DNA of 57,898 nucleotides. Origin: Pseudomonadota bacterium. Lineage in GTDB: Bacteria; Pseudomonadota; Gammaproteobacteria; Steroidobacterales; Steroidobacteraceae. The stretch is taken from the NCBI GenBank assembly GCA_021826035.1, contig JAKBBE010000012.1:1-57898 (forward strand), read 5' to 3'. Of this stretch, positions 28,869 to 37,510 are shown piece by piece. Both the position numbers and the translations under genes were made by a program. Every line of letters starts with the position of its first letter. The stretch's first letter is position 1. Below the pieces are notes generated by a model. The model searched no databases. It saw nothing but the letters and a program-made list of their open reading frames with translations, and had not been told where the DNA came from.

Positions 28869-30005
28869 TCAGGCGGCCACCGGAGGCGCGAGCGGCGCGT
28901 CGCTGAGCTCGGCGAGCAGCGGCAGGCGGATCTCCGCCACCCAGCATCCGCCAGGGCGCGGCGCGGCCTCGAAGGTGGCGCGCTCGCCGAACTGAATCGC
29001 CAGCCGCTCGCGCACGTTCTTCAGACCAATGCCGTCATGGCCGGTCGTCTCATTCTGATCGATGGTGTTGCTGACCCGCAGTGTCAGCGTGGTGCCGATT
29101 TCGAACGCCTCGACGCGGATCTCGACCGGATCGGGATGACCGGCCAGCCCGTGCACGACCGCATTCTCGATCAGCGGCTGCAGGATCAGGCTCGGCACCC
29201 AGGCGCTCGGGAACGCCTCGGGTCCCGGCACCTGCACGGTGAGCCGGTCGGAGAAACGCCGCTGCTGCAGCGTCAGGTACAGCCGCGCGAACTGCAGCTC
29301 ATCGGCCAGACGCGAGAACTCGCGCTCCCCGGCGTGCAGCAGCCGCCGCAGCAGATCGGCCAGCTGCACGATCATGCTGCGCGCATCGGCCGGATCGCCG
29401 TCGATCTGACCGTGAATGGTGTTCAGCAGATTGAACAGCGAGTGCGGCGAGAGCTGCATGCGCAGCGCCGCCAGATGCGAGGCGGTCAAAGCCCGCTCGA
29501 GCGCCGCGGAGCGGATCTGCGAGTCGCGCAGGCGCCGGTAGACGTCAAACCCGCTCGCCAGCGCCAGACCGAACCCATACGTGAGCAGGAAGCTCGTTGC
29601 GCTGGCGATCCAGATTTGCGCCAGCGGGGCGATCGGCCGATTCAGACTCGGCGGGGAGTTCGTCAGCTGGCGCATCACGTCGTGAACGCCCATCAATACC
29701 GAGTCGCCCAGCCACAGCGTGGGCTCGGCGAGCGCCGCAAAACCCACCGCGAGCAGCAACTGCACCGGCAGGCGCCGCCAGAACGGCGCCCAGCCCAGAC
29801 GCAGCGAGCTCCAGACGCACCCGAGCAGCACCGGGTAGAGAAACAGGTGCTGCAGCAGCCGGGCGCGCCAGGGCGCGAAGACGTGCCCCACATGCATCGC
29901 CGTGAGACTCGACTGCATCTGGTTCGCATAGAGCACGTCGGAGAGCGCCACGTAGATCCAGAACATCGTGACGATCAGCAGCAGGGGTCGGAATCTCCCG
30001 TTCAT
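28869..30005 (-). CDS. LytS/YpdA-type sensor histidine kinase
   Basis: 378 residues. Four hydrophobic segments fill residues ~5-165. Then a His_kinase (PF06580-type) domain with [20 protein letters not shown], whose His is the predicted phosphorylation site, and a HATPase module with [20 protein letters not shown] and [13 protein letters not shown]. The usual phospho-box reads PHFLFNxLN; here Ser replaces Phe after the His. Such kinases normally pair with LytTR regulators; none is adjacent. The next gene in the same direction is an MFS transporter. Confidence 0.88.
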   Translation of the reverse strand: MNGRFRPLLLIVTMFWIYVALSDVLYANQMQSSLTAMHVGHVFAPWRARLLQHLFLYPVLLGCVWSSLRLGWAPFWRRLPVQLLLAVGFAALAEPTLWLGDSVLMGVHDVMRQLTNSPPSLNRPIAPLAQIWIASATSFLLTYGFGLALASGFDVYRRLRDSQIRSAALERALTASHLAALRMQLSPHSLFNLLNTIHGQIDGDPADARSMIVQLADLLRRLLHAGEREFSRLADELQFARLYLTLQQRRFSDRLTVQVPGPEAFPSAWVPSLILQPLIENAVVHGLAGHPDPVEIRVEAFEIGTTLTLRVSNTIDQNETTGHDGIGLKNVRERLAIQFGERATFEAAPRPGGCWVAEIRLPLLAELSDAPLAPPVAA

Positions 30006-30100
30006 GGCCGCAATGCTACCCTGAGCGGACCCTGCCCGGCGCGCCGTGCGGCGCCGGGAGGGTCATGACGGAGCGCGGACGCTCCGGTAGAGTCTCGCCC

Positions 30101-30454
30101 ATGGAAATATTCAAGGAATTCCGCATCGAGGCGGCCCACCGCCTGCCGCAGGTGCCCCCCGAGCACAAATGCGCACGCCTGCACGGCCACTCCTTTCGCA
30201 TCGGGGTACACCTCGAGGGTCCGATCGACCCGCTTCAGGGCTGGGTCCTGGATTTTGCCGATCTGAAGCGCGCCTTCGCGCCCCTGCACGAGGCGCTCGA
30301 CCACCGGTACCTGAACGAGGTGCCGGGGCTGGAGAACCCGACCAGCGAGCAGCTGGCGCTGTGGATCTGGCAGCGCCTGAAGCCCGCTCTGCCGGGCCTG
30401 AGCCGCATCACGGTGCGCGAGACCTGCACCAGCGGGTGCGAGTACCGCGGCTAA
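30101..30454 (+). CDS. queD: 6-carboxytetrahydropterin synthase (QueD) / PTPS family
   Basis: 117 residues. Zinc ligands are His13 in EAAHRLP and His28/His30 in LHGH; catalytic Cys24 lies in [18 protein letters not shown] and the C-terminal [13 protein letters not shown] carry the remaining catalytic Asp-His and Glu. It converts dihydroneopterin triphosphate to 6-carboxytetrahydropterin, the second step of the queuosine/7-deazaguanine pathway. The ATG at 30101 gives the standard length; an upstream in-frame ATG adds only 12 residues of Arg/Ser-rich sequence. Other queuosine genes are absent. Confidence 0.9.
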   Translation: MEIFKEFRIEAAHRLPQVPPEHKCARLHGHSFRIGVHLEGPIDPLQGWVLDFADLKRAFAPLHEALDHRYLNEVPGLENPTSEQLALWIWQRLKPALPGLSRITVRETCTSGCEYRG

Positions 30455-30461
30455 GGGCGCG

Positions 30462-31040
30462 CTAGCGGCACGCACCGCCGAGCAGCCCCGCCTTCAGCGC
30501 CTGCCCCGGCGGGCGCGGTCCGAGCCAGATGCCGAGGAAGGCCCGGGCGAAATCCGCCCCGGGGATGGTCCCCACGCGTTTGCCGTCGAGTCGGTACTCG
30601 ATGCCCTGCCCCGGCAGGTGCACGAACGTCATGGTGTGGCCCGAGCCGATGCCATGCATCCAGCCGTTGAGCTCGGCGATGCGCCCGCGCAGGTGTGCGA
30701 GCGCCTGCGGCGCACTGGCCTTGAACCCCTCGCGCCACGCATCGCGCAGCTCCCCGGTGGTCACGTGCCAGAGGAAATGCAGCACGATTTCACTCGGCTG
30801 ATCGGCCGCGAGGATCGCCGCGGCATTGGCCGAGGGGTGCGCCAGATAGAGCGCACCGACGTAGACCTTGATGCGAAAGAACGTAGCCTTGCGGATGCCA
30901 AGTCCGTTGAGCGTCAGGGTCTGCGCATGCAGCGTGACCCGATCGGGAAAAGACACCCCGTCGCACTGGCGCGCGTGCGCCACCCCGAGCGTCAGGGCGA
31001 GCAGCGCCGCCCCGATGAGACCTCTGGTCCGGATACCCAT
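30462..31040 (-). CDS. Chalcone isomerase-like periplasmic protein
   Basis: 192 residues with a signal peptide ending near AHA-RQ. The core LTLNGLGIRKATFFRIKVYVGALYL and IVLHFLWHVTTGELRDAWREGF, then FARAFLGIWLG, match the chalcone-isomerase-like family (PF16036-type). Bacterial members are not known to isomerise chalcones and are thought to bind small hydrophobic ligands. Convergent with queD, 7 nt apart. Confidence 0.83.
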   Translation of the reverse strand: MGIRTRGLIGAALLALTLGVAHARQCDGVSFPDRVTLHAQTLTLNGLGIRKATFFRIKVYVGALYLAHPSANAAAILAADQPSEIVLHFLWHVTTGELRDAWREGFKASAPQALAHLRGRIAELNGWMHGIGSGHTMTFVHLPGQGIEYRLDGKRVGTIPGADFARAFLGIWLGPRPPGQALKAGLLGGACR

Positions 31041-31116
31041 GCTCGCCCCCTCCGGGTCCGCGCCCAGCGCGCGGCCACCGGCTGAAGACTACCACGGCGC
31101 CCGGCGCACACCCGGC

Positions 31117-32745
31117 TCACAGGTGTAGACCGGAGAGCATCACGATGCGCGCCAGGAGCAGACCGCCGGCGACGACCAGATAGGCCCGCAGCGCCCCCAT
31201 CCACAGGCGCGTCGAGGACGTCAGACGCGCCCGCCCGAGTGAACTCAGCGCCGGCATCTGCCAGTTCTCGCGCGCCCCGGGGGTGAACTGGCGCGCCGGC
31301 GTGCGCAGGGCGCGCACGAACGGCGGGATAGCCACGGCGAGCGCCACGGCAGCGCCCCCGCCGAGCACCTCGAGCATCACGTGCGCGCCGAGCGCCGGGA
31401 ACAACACCGCGGCCGTGAGGATGATCGACAGCAGCAGCAGCGCCCCGATGACCAGCGCGGTGAACAGATTCAGCCACGGCCCGTTGACCCACGGCCCGAG
31501 CAGCTCCTGGTCATTGCACAGCAGCAACAGAAACACCGTCGCGCTCGGCAGCAGCACCCCGGCGAGGGTCTGCACCGCGTTGGTGAGCAACCCGAGCGGC
31601 GTGCCGGGTGTGAGCACCAGCACGGCCGACAGGCCGATCAGGCCGGCGTAGATCAGATAGAACGATTTCGCCTCCTTCGGCCGCTGGTGCAGGGAGTGCC
31701 CGAGGGAGAGCACGTCGCCGACCGCGTAGGCCGTCGAGAGCGACACGGCCATCGCGCCGATGATGCTCGCATCGATCAGCGCCACGGCGAAGCACACTCC
31801 GGCGGCGCGCCCGACGTAATGCCCGATCGCCGCAGCCACCGCGCCGGCATCCTGGAACGCACCGAACTGCGCGCGCCCAGCGAAGGTCGCGGCCGTGAAG
31901 CTGATCATGGCCACTGCCCCGATCACGACCAGCACGATCCCGAGACACAGATCGAGCCGCTCGTAGGAGATGAAGCGCGGCGTGATGCGCTTGTCGATCA
32001 CGTAGCTTTGCTGGAAAAACAGCTGCCACGGCGCCACCGTCGTGCCGACGATGGCGATGATGAGCAGCATGATCTGGCTGAGATGCCCGCTCGGCAGATG
32101 CGGCACGAGCAGATCGTGCGCCACCTGCGCGAGCGGCGGGTGCACCCACAGAAACACCGGCACCAGCAGCAGGCTGCCGGCGACGAGGACCATCGAGAAG
32201 CGCTCGAAGCGGCGGAAGTCGCCGGTTCCGGCGGCCGCCACGATGATCACCGCGGCGGCGAGCACCCCGAGCGGTCGCGACAGGCCCAGATACCCGAGCG
32301 CGAGGCTGATGCCGATGAACTCGGTGACGATGGTCAGCGCGTTGAGCAGAAACAGGTCGATCACGCTGAAGGCGCCCCAGAAGCGTCCGTAGCGCTTGAG
32401 GATCAGGCGCGCATGGCCAGTGCGGGTCACCGCACCGAGACGCAGCACCATCTCCTGATTGACGTAGAGCACCGGCACCAGCAGCAGCAGCGTCCACAGC
32501 AGCGCAGTGCCGTAGTTCTGGCCCGCCTGGGCGTAGGTGCCGAAGGCACCGGCATCGTTGTCGCCCACCATGACGATGAGGCCCGGTCCCAGGATGGCGA
32601 GCAGCGTGCGCAGCCGCGGCCCCCAGCCGCTGCGCGCCGCGCTGTCGTGGCGGGAAATGGTGCCGAATGCGCCGCGGATCTCACCGGCGTGCGCATCGCA
32701 CATGAGCGCCTCGGCCGGCGCAGCATCACTCTCGGAGAAGGACAT
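31117..32745 (-). CDS. NRAMP-family metal ion transporter, non-canonical site
   Basis: 542 residues with a ~45-residue soluble N-terminus and about eleven to twelve helices. The family fold is clear from GPGLIVMVGDNDAGAFGT in helix 1 and VGTTVAPWQLFFQQS in helix 6. Classical Mn/Fe transporters carry DPGN in helix 1 and a metal-binding Met in MPHN of helix 6. Here helix 1 reads GDNDAG (61-66) and helix 6 TTVAPWQ (235-241), so the soft-metal Met is replaced by Ala. This departs from Mn/Fe selectivity and is nearer NRAMP-related magnesium-type proteins. Substrate is uncertain. A hairpin-rich leader precedes it. Confidence 0.88.
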   Translation of the reverse strand: MSFSESDAAPAEALMCDAHAGEIRGAFGTISRHDSAARSGWGPRLRTLLAILGPGLIVMVGDNDAGAFGTYAQAGQNYGTALLWTLLLLVPVLYVNQEMVLRLGAVTRTGHARLILKRYGRFWGAFSVIDLFLLNALTIVTEFIGISLALGYLGLSRPLGVLAAAVIIVAAAGTGDFRRFERFSMVLVAGSLLLVPVFLWVHPPLAQVAHDLLVPHLPSGHLSQIMLLIIAIVGTTVAPWQLFFQQSYVIDKRITPRFISYERLDLCLGIVLVVIGAVAMISFTAATFAGRAQFGAFQDAGAVAAAIGHYVGRAAGVCFAVALIDASIIGAMAVSLSTAYAVGDVLSLGHSLHQRPKEAKSFYLIYAGLIGLSAVLVLTPGTPLGLLTNAVQTLAGVLLPSATVFLLLLCNDQELLGPWVNGPWLNLFTALVIGALLLLSIILTAAVLFPALGAHVMLEVLGGGAAVALAVAIPPFVRALRTPARQFTPGARENWQMPALSSLGRARLTSSTRLWMGALRAYLVVAGGLLLARIVMLSGLHL

Positions 32746-32990
32746 CGGTCATTCCTCACATCGCGTTGACTGGCGAGGCTCGGTGGCCTCGCCCGCTCAG
32801 TTTCGCTTCTGGAGGATGCGCTCGACCGTCTGGATCGATCGGCGCGCGGCCGCAGGCCGCGCTGTGCGCACCGTCCCGCTTCAGATCGCGGGACGGCTGC
32901 CGGAGGGAGGTGGAAACCCTGGCTCGGGAGACGTTCCGCCGATCACTCGGCGAAGAAGCGGCTACTAGGGCTAGGGTCCATGCAGGTTCC
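32746..32990 (-). promoter_or_regulatory. Hairpin-rich 5' leader of the NRAMP-family gene
   Basis: About 245 nt upstream of the transporter start holds four strong stems: 32772-32793 (8 bp, 6-nt loop), 32844-32862 (8 bp, GCA loop), 32871-32896 (9 bp, 8-nt loop) and 32937-32952 (6 bp). This spacing suggests a structured leader, possibly a metal-sensing RNA. The minus strand contains AGTAGCCGC, recalling part of the yybP-ykoY Mn element, but I cannot match the rest of that class. No other gene lies here. Confidence 0.4.
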
Positions 32991-33081
32991 GGGTAGTTGC
33001 GTTGGCGCGCATCTTATGCATGTGTGCGCGCAAGTCAAGCGCGCAGCAGAAAAAAAGTGCTGTTGGATCGGGCCGGTCCGC

Positions 33082-34449
33082 TCAGCCGGTCGACTCGAGA
33101 GGCGCGCCGACCGCGGCGGCCGCAGCGCGCGAGTCGTAGCGCTTGGCGTCCACCTTCAGATAAGCGACGCCCTCTTCGGCCACCACGATCGCCTCGGCGA
33201 CCCCGGGCACGGCCCGCAGCGCCGCGGCGAGCCGCTGCGCATCGCGCGCTCCGGCCGCGAGCCGCACCACGCGGGAGGCAAGGTAGCTCGGCGCGCGCAT
33301 CGTGGCGGCCAACACCAGCCAGATCAGCGCCATCGCACCGGTCAGCGCGAACACCGCGCCCGATCCGCCGTGCTGCTCGATCCAGCCGCCGGCCGCGCCG
33401 CCGACGAAGATGCCCATGAACTGGGAACTCGAGTACACCCCGGTCGCCGTCCCGGTCGCCCCGGGCGGCGCGGTCCTCGTCACGAGCGACGGCAGGCTCG
33501 CCTCCATGATGTTGAAGGCCGCGAAGAACAGCGCGAGCGCCGCGAGCAGCACCAGCTTCTCGTGCCCGCCGAGCGCCAACATGATCTGGCTGACCCCGAG
33601 CGCGGCCACCGCGGCGACGAGCACGCCCTTCATGCACCGCCGACGCTCCCCGATGAGGATGGCCGGCACCATCACCACCACCGAGAACAGCAGGACCGGC
33701 AGGTACACGAGCCAGTCGCTGCGACTTCGCATCCCGAGGGCGTGGGAGAACAACCCCGGCAGCACGAGGAAGCTCGCCGTCAGCATCGCGTGCAACGCGA
33801 AGATGCCGAAGTCGAGCCGCAGCAGCTGCCGGTCGCGCAGTGCCGCGCCGAGCAGTGCCGGAACGGGCTCGGCCTCGCGGTGCACGCGCTGGTGCCGCGG
33901 GGAGGGAATCACGAACAGCGTAATGGCAATGCCGAGCAGCGCGAGCGCACTCATCATCCAGAAGATGCCCGACACTCCGATCCACGCGGCCACCAGCGGA
34001 CCGGTGACGATCGCCACGAGAAACGACAGGCCGATGGTCATGCCCACCATGGCCATGGCCTGGGTGCGGTTCTCCTCCGCGGTGAGATCGGCGACCATCG
34101 CCAGAATGACCGCCCCGACCGCCCCGGCCCCCTGCAACGCCCGCCCGGCGATCATGGTGCCGATCGAGTGCGCGGTCGCGGCCCACGCGCTGCCGAGACC
34201 GAAGAGAATCAGTCCACCGACCACCATCGGCTTGCGCCCGATCCGGTCCGAGAGCAGCCCGAAGGGCATCTGCAGCAGTCCCTGCGTGAGTCCGTAGATC
34301 CCCAGGGCGAGCCCGATGGTGTCCGGCGTCGCGCCGGTGAGGCCGCGCGCGAACAGCGCAAACACCGGATAGATCATGAACAGGCCCAGCATGCGGACCG
34401 AGAACACGGCGGCGAGTGCGGCGGCGGCGCGCAGTTCTTGTTTGGACAT
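33082..34449 (-). CDS. YajR-like MFS transporter with C-terminal YAM domain
   Basis: 455 residues, matching E. coli YajR (about 454). Twelve helices with motif A in LLSDRIGRKPMVVGG. The last ~65 residues leave the membrane and form a ferredoxin-like YAM domain (RLAAALRAVPGVAEAIVVAEEGVAYLKVDAKRYD), the hallmark of YajR. Its natural substrate is unknown. ATG at 34449. The upstream region holds a sequence also found upstream of the first M61 peptidase gene. Confidence 0.88.
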   Translation of the reverse strand: MSKQELRAAAALAAVFSVRMLGLFMIYPVFALFARGLTGATPDTIGLALGIYGLTQGLLQMPFGLLSDRIGRKPMVVGGLILFGLGSAWAATAHSIGTMIAGRALQGAGAVGAVILAMVADLTAEENRTQAMAMVGMTIGLSFLVAIVTGPLVAAWIGVSGIFWMMSALALLGIAITLFVIPSPRHQRVHREAEPVPALLGAALRDRQLLRLDFGIFALHAMLTASFLVLPGLFSHALGMRSRSDWLVYLPVLLFSVVVMVPAILIGERRRCMKGVLVAAVAALGVSQIMLALGGHEKLVLLAALALFFAAFNIMEASLPSLVTRTAPPGATGTATGVYSSSQFMGIFVGGAAGGWIEQHGGSGAVFALTGAMALIWLVLAATMRAPSYLASRVVRLAAGARDAQRLAAALRAVPGVAEAIVVAEEGVAYLKVDAKRYDSRAAAAAVGAPLESTG

Positions 34450-34492
34450 CAGTTCGGGAGGCTCCGCAGCATGACCGGAATCGAGGCGGTCG

Positions 34493-34523
34493 AGCTTACT
34501 TCGGATGCCCCGTGCATGCCACC
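34493..34523 (-). promoter_or_regulatory. Shared upstream element, copy 1
   Basis: AGCTTACTTCGGATGCC (34493-34509, plus strand) recurs exactly at 37357-37373, and GCCACCGGC follows in both. This copy ends 43 nt before the YajR-like start codon. The element also lies in the short gap between marC and the YajR-like gene. Confidence 0.5.
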
Positions 34524-34546
34524 GGCCGGGCGTGGCCGAGGCGTGC

Positions 34547-35218
34547 TCAGCGCAGCACCAGGCTCGAGAGCATGGTGTGCGCCCCGTTCCAGATGATCTG
34601 CGCACCGATCGCCAGCAGGATGAACGCGGTGAGACGGATCATGATGTTCGTGCCGGTCTTGCCCAAGCGGCGCACCAGCGACTCGGCGTACCGGTAGCAC
34701 AGATAAATGATCACGCAGGTGATCAGGACACCGATCAGATGCGCCACCGTCGTCGGCAGCAGCGCGCGCAGCCCGCGCGGCGGATTCGCCCCGAGCGTCA
34801 CCGCCACCGAGATCGCGCCCGGCCCAACGGTGAGCGGCATGGTGATCGGGTAGAAAGCCCCCTGCGTGACGCTGTCCCGAGTCGCCGTGCCGTTCGGCGC
34901 GCCGTCCGTCGGGGCGATCGGACCGTGCAGCAGCGACCAGGCGAGCGAGCAGACCACGAAGCCGCCCGCGACCTGAACGGCCGGGATCGAGACCCCGAAG
35001 AAATCGAGCACGTAGGCGCCGACCAGGATCGAGGCGAGCAGCAGCACGAAGCTGTTGAACGCGACGAGCTTCGCCGCCCGCACCCGCTCCGAGGAGCTCA
35101 ACCCCGAGGTCATGGCGAGGAAGATGGGCGCCCCGCCGAAGGGATTGATGATCGGCAGCAGCGCTGCGACCACCACGAAGATGATGTCGAGGTAATAGTG
35201 AATGCGAGCCTGAAACAT
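34547..35218 (-). CDS. MarC-family integral membrane protein
   Basis: 223 residues, like E. coli MarC, with six predicted helices. Family signatures include LLPIINPFGGAPIFLAMT near the N-terminus, FPITMPLTVGPGAI-like YPITMPLTVGPGAI in the middle and IMIRLTAFILLAIGAQIIWNG at the end. Despite the name, MarC is not established as a multidrug-resistance protein, and function is unknown. ATG at 35218; further upstream the frame is open but low-complexity. It lies about 100 nt upstream of the YajR-like gene on the same strand. Confidence 0.9.
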   Translation of the reverse strand: MFQARIHYYLDIIFVVVAALLPIINPFGGAPIFLAMTSGLSSSERVRAAKLVAFNSFVLLLASILVGAYVLDFFGVSIPAVQVAGGFVVCSLAWSLLHGPIAPTDGAPNGTATRDSVTQGAFYPITMPLTVGPGAISVAVTLGANPPRGLRALLPTTVAHLIGVLITCVIIYLCYRYAESLVRRLGKTGTNIMIRLTAFILLAIGAQIIWNGAHTMLSSLVLR

Positions 35219-35330
35219 GCGCCGAGGATTCCACGCAGCGCCGTGCGGCGCCCGGGCGACAGTCTCGCGCGACCGGCCGGCAAGCTCAAGCGTCCTGTCG
35301 GCCAGCACGGGCCTTGCGCGGCAGCGTCAG

Positions 35331-36305
35331 AAACAACAGGGCCCGGACCTCTCGGTCCGGGCCCTGCCGGTCACGGTGCGCCGCTCAGTGCTTGGCGTGC
35401 GGGGCCATGATCTTCGCCAGCAGATTCGGCGTGCCCGGGATACGCACCAGGTGCGGGTAGCGCGGACCGCCAAAGTAGCTCACCTTCACGGTGTGGAACC
35501 AACCGTCCTTCGCCACGATGAAGCTCGTCGGCTGATGGTCGTGCTCGGCCTGGTCCATCTCGTACTTCAGCACCCCCGGGCTGTAGCGCTGCCCGTCCAC
35601 CGACTCAAGCTTCATCCCCGGCGCCATCCCAGCCTTCCAGGCCGGTGAACCTTCGCGCACATCGAGCAGCGCGCCGTTCTTGCCCACGTTAAACCCGTAG
35701 CTCAGCCACTGGTAGTTCATCCCGAACATCTGCTCACGCGCCGCGATGAACGGGTTCGGCTTCGCCGTGTACTCGAGCTTCCAGCCGGAGCGCTTCAGCT
35801 CCCCGGTCGGCGGCCGCTTGGCCACCTCGTACACATGGCGCTGGAAGAACGCATGCCAGTTGTACGGCACCACTTCGTTCAGCAGCTTCTCGATGTCCGC
35901 CCGGGTGTAGGTCTTGGTGATCGGGCCGGTGAACTTAGGCAGCGAGTACAGGTGCAGGAACGTATCGAGGGACTTCTTGTCGTGCGTCTTGGTGCGGATG
36001 ATCGTATCGACATCGAGCCACAGCAGCTCGCCCTCGGTGTAGAAATCCCCCGCCGTGCGCCGGATCGAGGGGTACTGGCCGCTCGCCTCGTACAGGAACG
36101 GGGCCGCAGTCGTCAGGTCGATCAGCGGCTCGGTCTTGCGCCCCGGCTCGTTCGCCATCTGCGCGTAGATCATCGCCAGGTACTGCGGGTACTCGCTCGG
36201 CTTGCGGATCCCGGCGCGGAACGAGAGCAGATCGCCCAGGTACTGGTTCATCCCCTCGTACACCCACAGCAGATCGGTGCGCTGCGGGATCTGGTAGTTG
36301 TCCGT
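35331..36305. repeat. 975-bp direct repeat, copy A
   Basis: Read line by line, this stretch is identical to 37511-38485 (offset 2180). It covers the terminator, the intergenic spacer and the 3' half of the first M61 gene. The flanks differ immediately at 35330/37510 and at 36306/38486. I found no mismatch by eye inside it. Confidence 0.9.
35337..35366 (-). terminator. Intrinsic terminator of the first M61 gene
   Basis: A perfect 13-bp stem (35337-35349 with 35354-35366) closes a TCTC loop. On the minus strand it is followed by TTGTTTC. It lies 18 nt after the stop codon. Confidence 0.8.
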
Positions 36306-37310
36306 CTTCAGATCCCAGGGCCGGCGGTACTTGCCGTTCCACGAGTGGGAGAACTCGTGCGTGAGCAGATCACCGGCCGTCAGCTGCCACTTCGGGTTGG
36401 TCATGAAATCCGCCGGCGCCCGATCATCGCTCGACTGGTGATGCTCGATACCCTGGAAGCCGATCTTGTTCGACAGCGCGAGCAGCGAATGGTAGTTGTA
36501 CCAGTGCCGCGAGCCGTACAGCGCAAGCGCCTCCGGCGTCATGTTCTTGTACGCATCGATGAGCTTCTGCGGAACGTCGAGGTCCTGCGGCGCATCGGCG
36601 AACATGTCGAGCCACTGGTGCGCATTGCCCTTGTGCCACAGCAGGATCTGCTTGTAGTAGCGACCCATGTCGAGCGGGGAATCGACCACGTAGGTCAGCG
36701 GCTCCTCCTTGAAATTCACCCGCTGTCCCACCCGGCTTTGCGCAGTGAGCGCGGTGCCGTAGCCCCAGCCCTTCGGCAGGATGATGCTCGCCTTGACGTA
36801 GTAGTGGTGGTAGTTGATGTTGTTCTGATAGAACAGCACCCGGTTCCAGTTGATCACCCCGACATTGGGGGTAGACATCACATCGGGCGAGTTCATCAGC
36901 ACGGTGAACTGCACGTCGAGCGAGTGCACGCCTTCGGGCACCGTGACGTGGAAGGCATACATGTCGACCTTGTCGCGTCGCCAGGTGATCGGCTTGCCGT
37001 TGGCGCTCACCTTGATCTGCGAGATGTCCGCCAGCGGACCGGTCGGTCCATGCTCGCCGGGAATCCACTCGGGGTAGACGAACGTGAACGGACCGGGTTC
37101 GACCGGAATGCTCATCGTCGAGGTCATGAAACCGCGCGCGGCCGTACTGGCGTTCAACACGAGCGTCTCGGGATTGGACTGCGTGGCGAGCGGCACGGCA
37201 TTGGCGTTCGGCTCGGGAATCAGGCCGGCGGCATTGGATGCCGCGCACACCCCGAGCGAGGCGATCGCCAGTATCGAGCAAATGGACTTGGACTTCACGG
37301 TGACCCTCAT
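35385..37310 (-). CDS. M61-family metallopeptidase with PDZ domain (copy 1)
   Basis: 641 residues with a signal peptide (SICSILAIASLGVCAASNA). An N-terminal beta domain precedes the catalytic domain, whose zinc motif HEFSHSW (318-324) is the HExxH of M61 glycyl-aminopeptidase-like enzymes. EGMNQYLGDLL follows and includes a likely third ligand Glu. The C-terminal ~90 residues form a PDZ-like domain (GALLDVREGSPAWKAGMAPGMKLESVDGQRYS). Probably a periplasmic peptidase; the substrate is unknown. From about residue 336 to the end it is identical to the protein of the gene upstream. The ATG at 37310 is chosen from the signal peptide. Confidence 0.9.
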   Translation of the reverse strand: MRVTVKSKSICSILAIASLGVCAASNAAGLIPEPNANAVPLATQSNPETLVLNASTAARGFMTSTMSIPVEPGPFTFVYPEWIPGEHGPTGPLADISQIKVSANGKPITWRRDKVDMYAFHVTVPEGVHSLDVQFTVLMNSPDVMSTPNVGVINWNRVLFYQNNINYHHYYVKASIILPKGWGYGTALTAQSRVGQRVNFKEEPLTYVVDSPLDMGRYYKQILLWHKGNAHQWLDMFADAPQDLDVPQKLIDAYKNMTPEALALYGSRHWYNYHSLLALSNKIGFQGIEHHQSSDDRAPADFMTNPKWQLTAGDLLTHEFSHSWNGKYRRPWDLKTDNYQIPQRTDLLWVYEGMNQYLGDLLSFRAGIRKPSEYPQYLAMIYAQMANEPGRKTEPLIDLTTAAPFLYEASGQYPSIRRTAGDFYTEGELLWLDVDTIIRTKTHDKKSLDTFLHLYSLPKFTGPITKTYTRADIEKLLNEVVPYNWHAFFQRHVYEVAKRPPTGELKRSGWKLEYTAKPNPFIAAREQMFGMNYQWLSYGFNVGKNGALLDVREGSPAWKAGMAPGMKLESVDGQRYSPGVLKYEMDQAEHDHQPTSFIVAKDGWFHTVKVSYFGGPRYPHLVRIPGTPNLLAKIMAPHAKH

Positions 37311-37356
37311 TTCATTGTTTGCGCACCGCCGATACCTGCCGGCGGAGGATTCTGGA

Positions 37357-37390
37357 AGCTTACTTCGGATGCCGTGGGCACGCCACCGGC
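37357..37390 (-). promoter_or_regulatory. Shared upstream element, copy 2
   Basis: Second copy of AGCTTACTTCGGATGCC (37357-37373), followed after a short variable stretch by GCCACCGGC. It ends 46 nt before the start codon of the first M61 gene, nearly the same distance as copy 1 from the YajR-like gene. Confidence 0.5.
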
Positions 37391-37510
37391 GGAGCGCCAC
37401 GGCCCTCAGTCAACAGAAAACATTAGGAATTCCCGGGAGGCGGGGCGCCGTAGGCCCGGGGGCTCATTCTGCGCATCTTGCGATCCGGGCACCGCAAGGC
37501 ATTGCGATAA

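Noticed and set aside
37300..37320. Two-codon upstream frame ATG-AAA-TGA overlapping the first M61 start
   Set aside because: Too short to judge, with no ribosome-binding site of its own. It probably occurs by chance.
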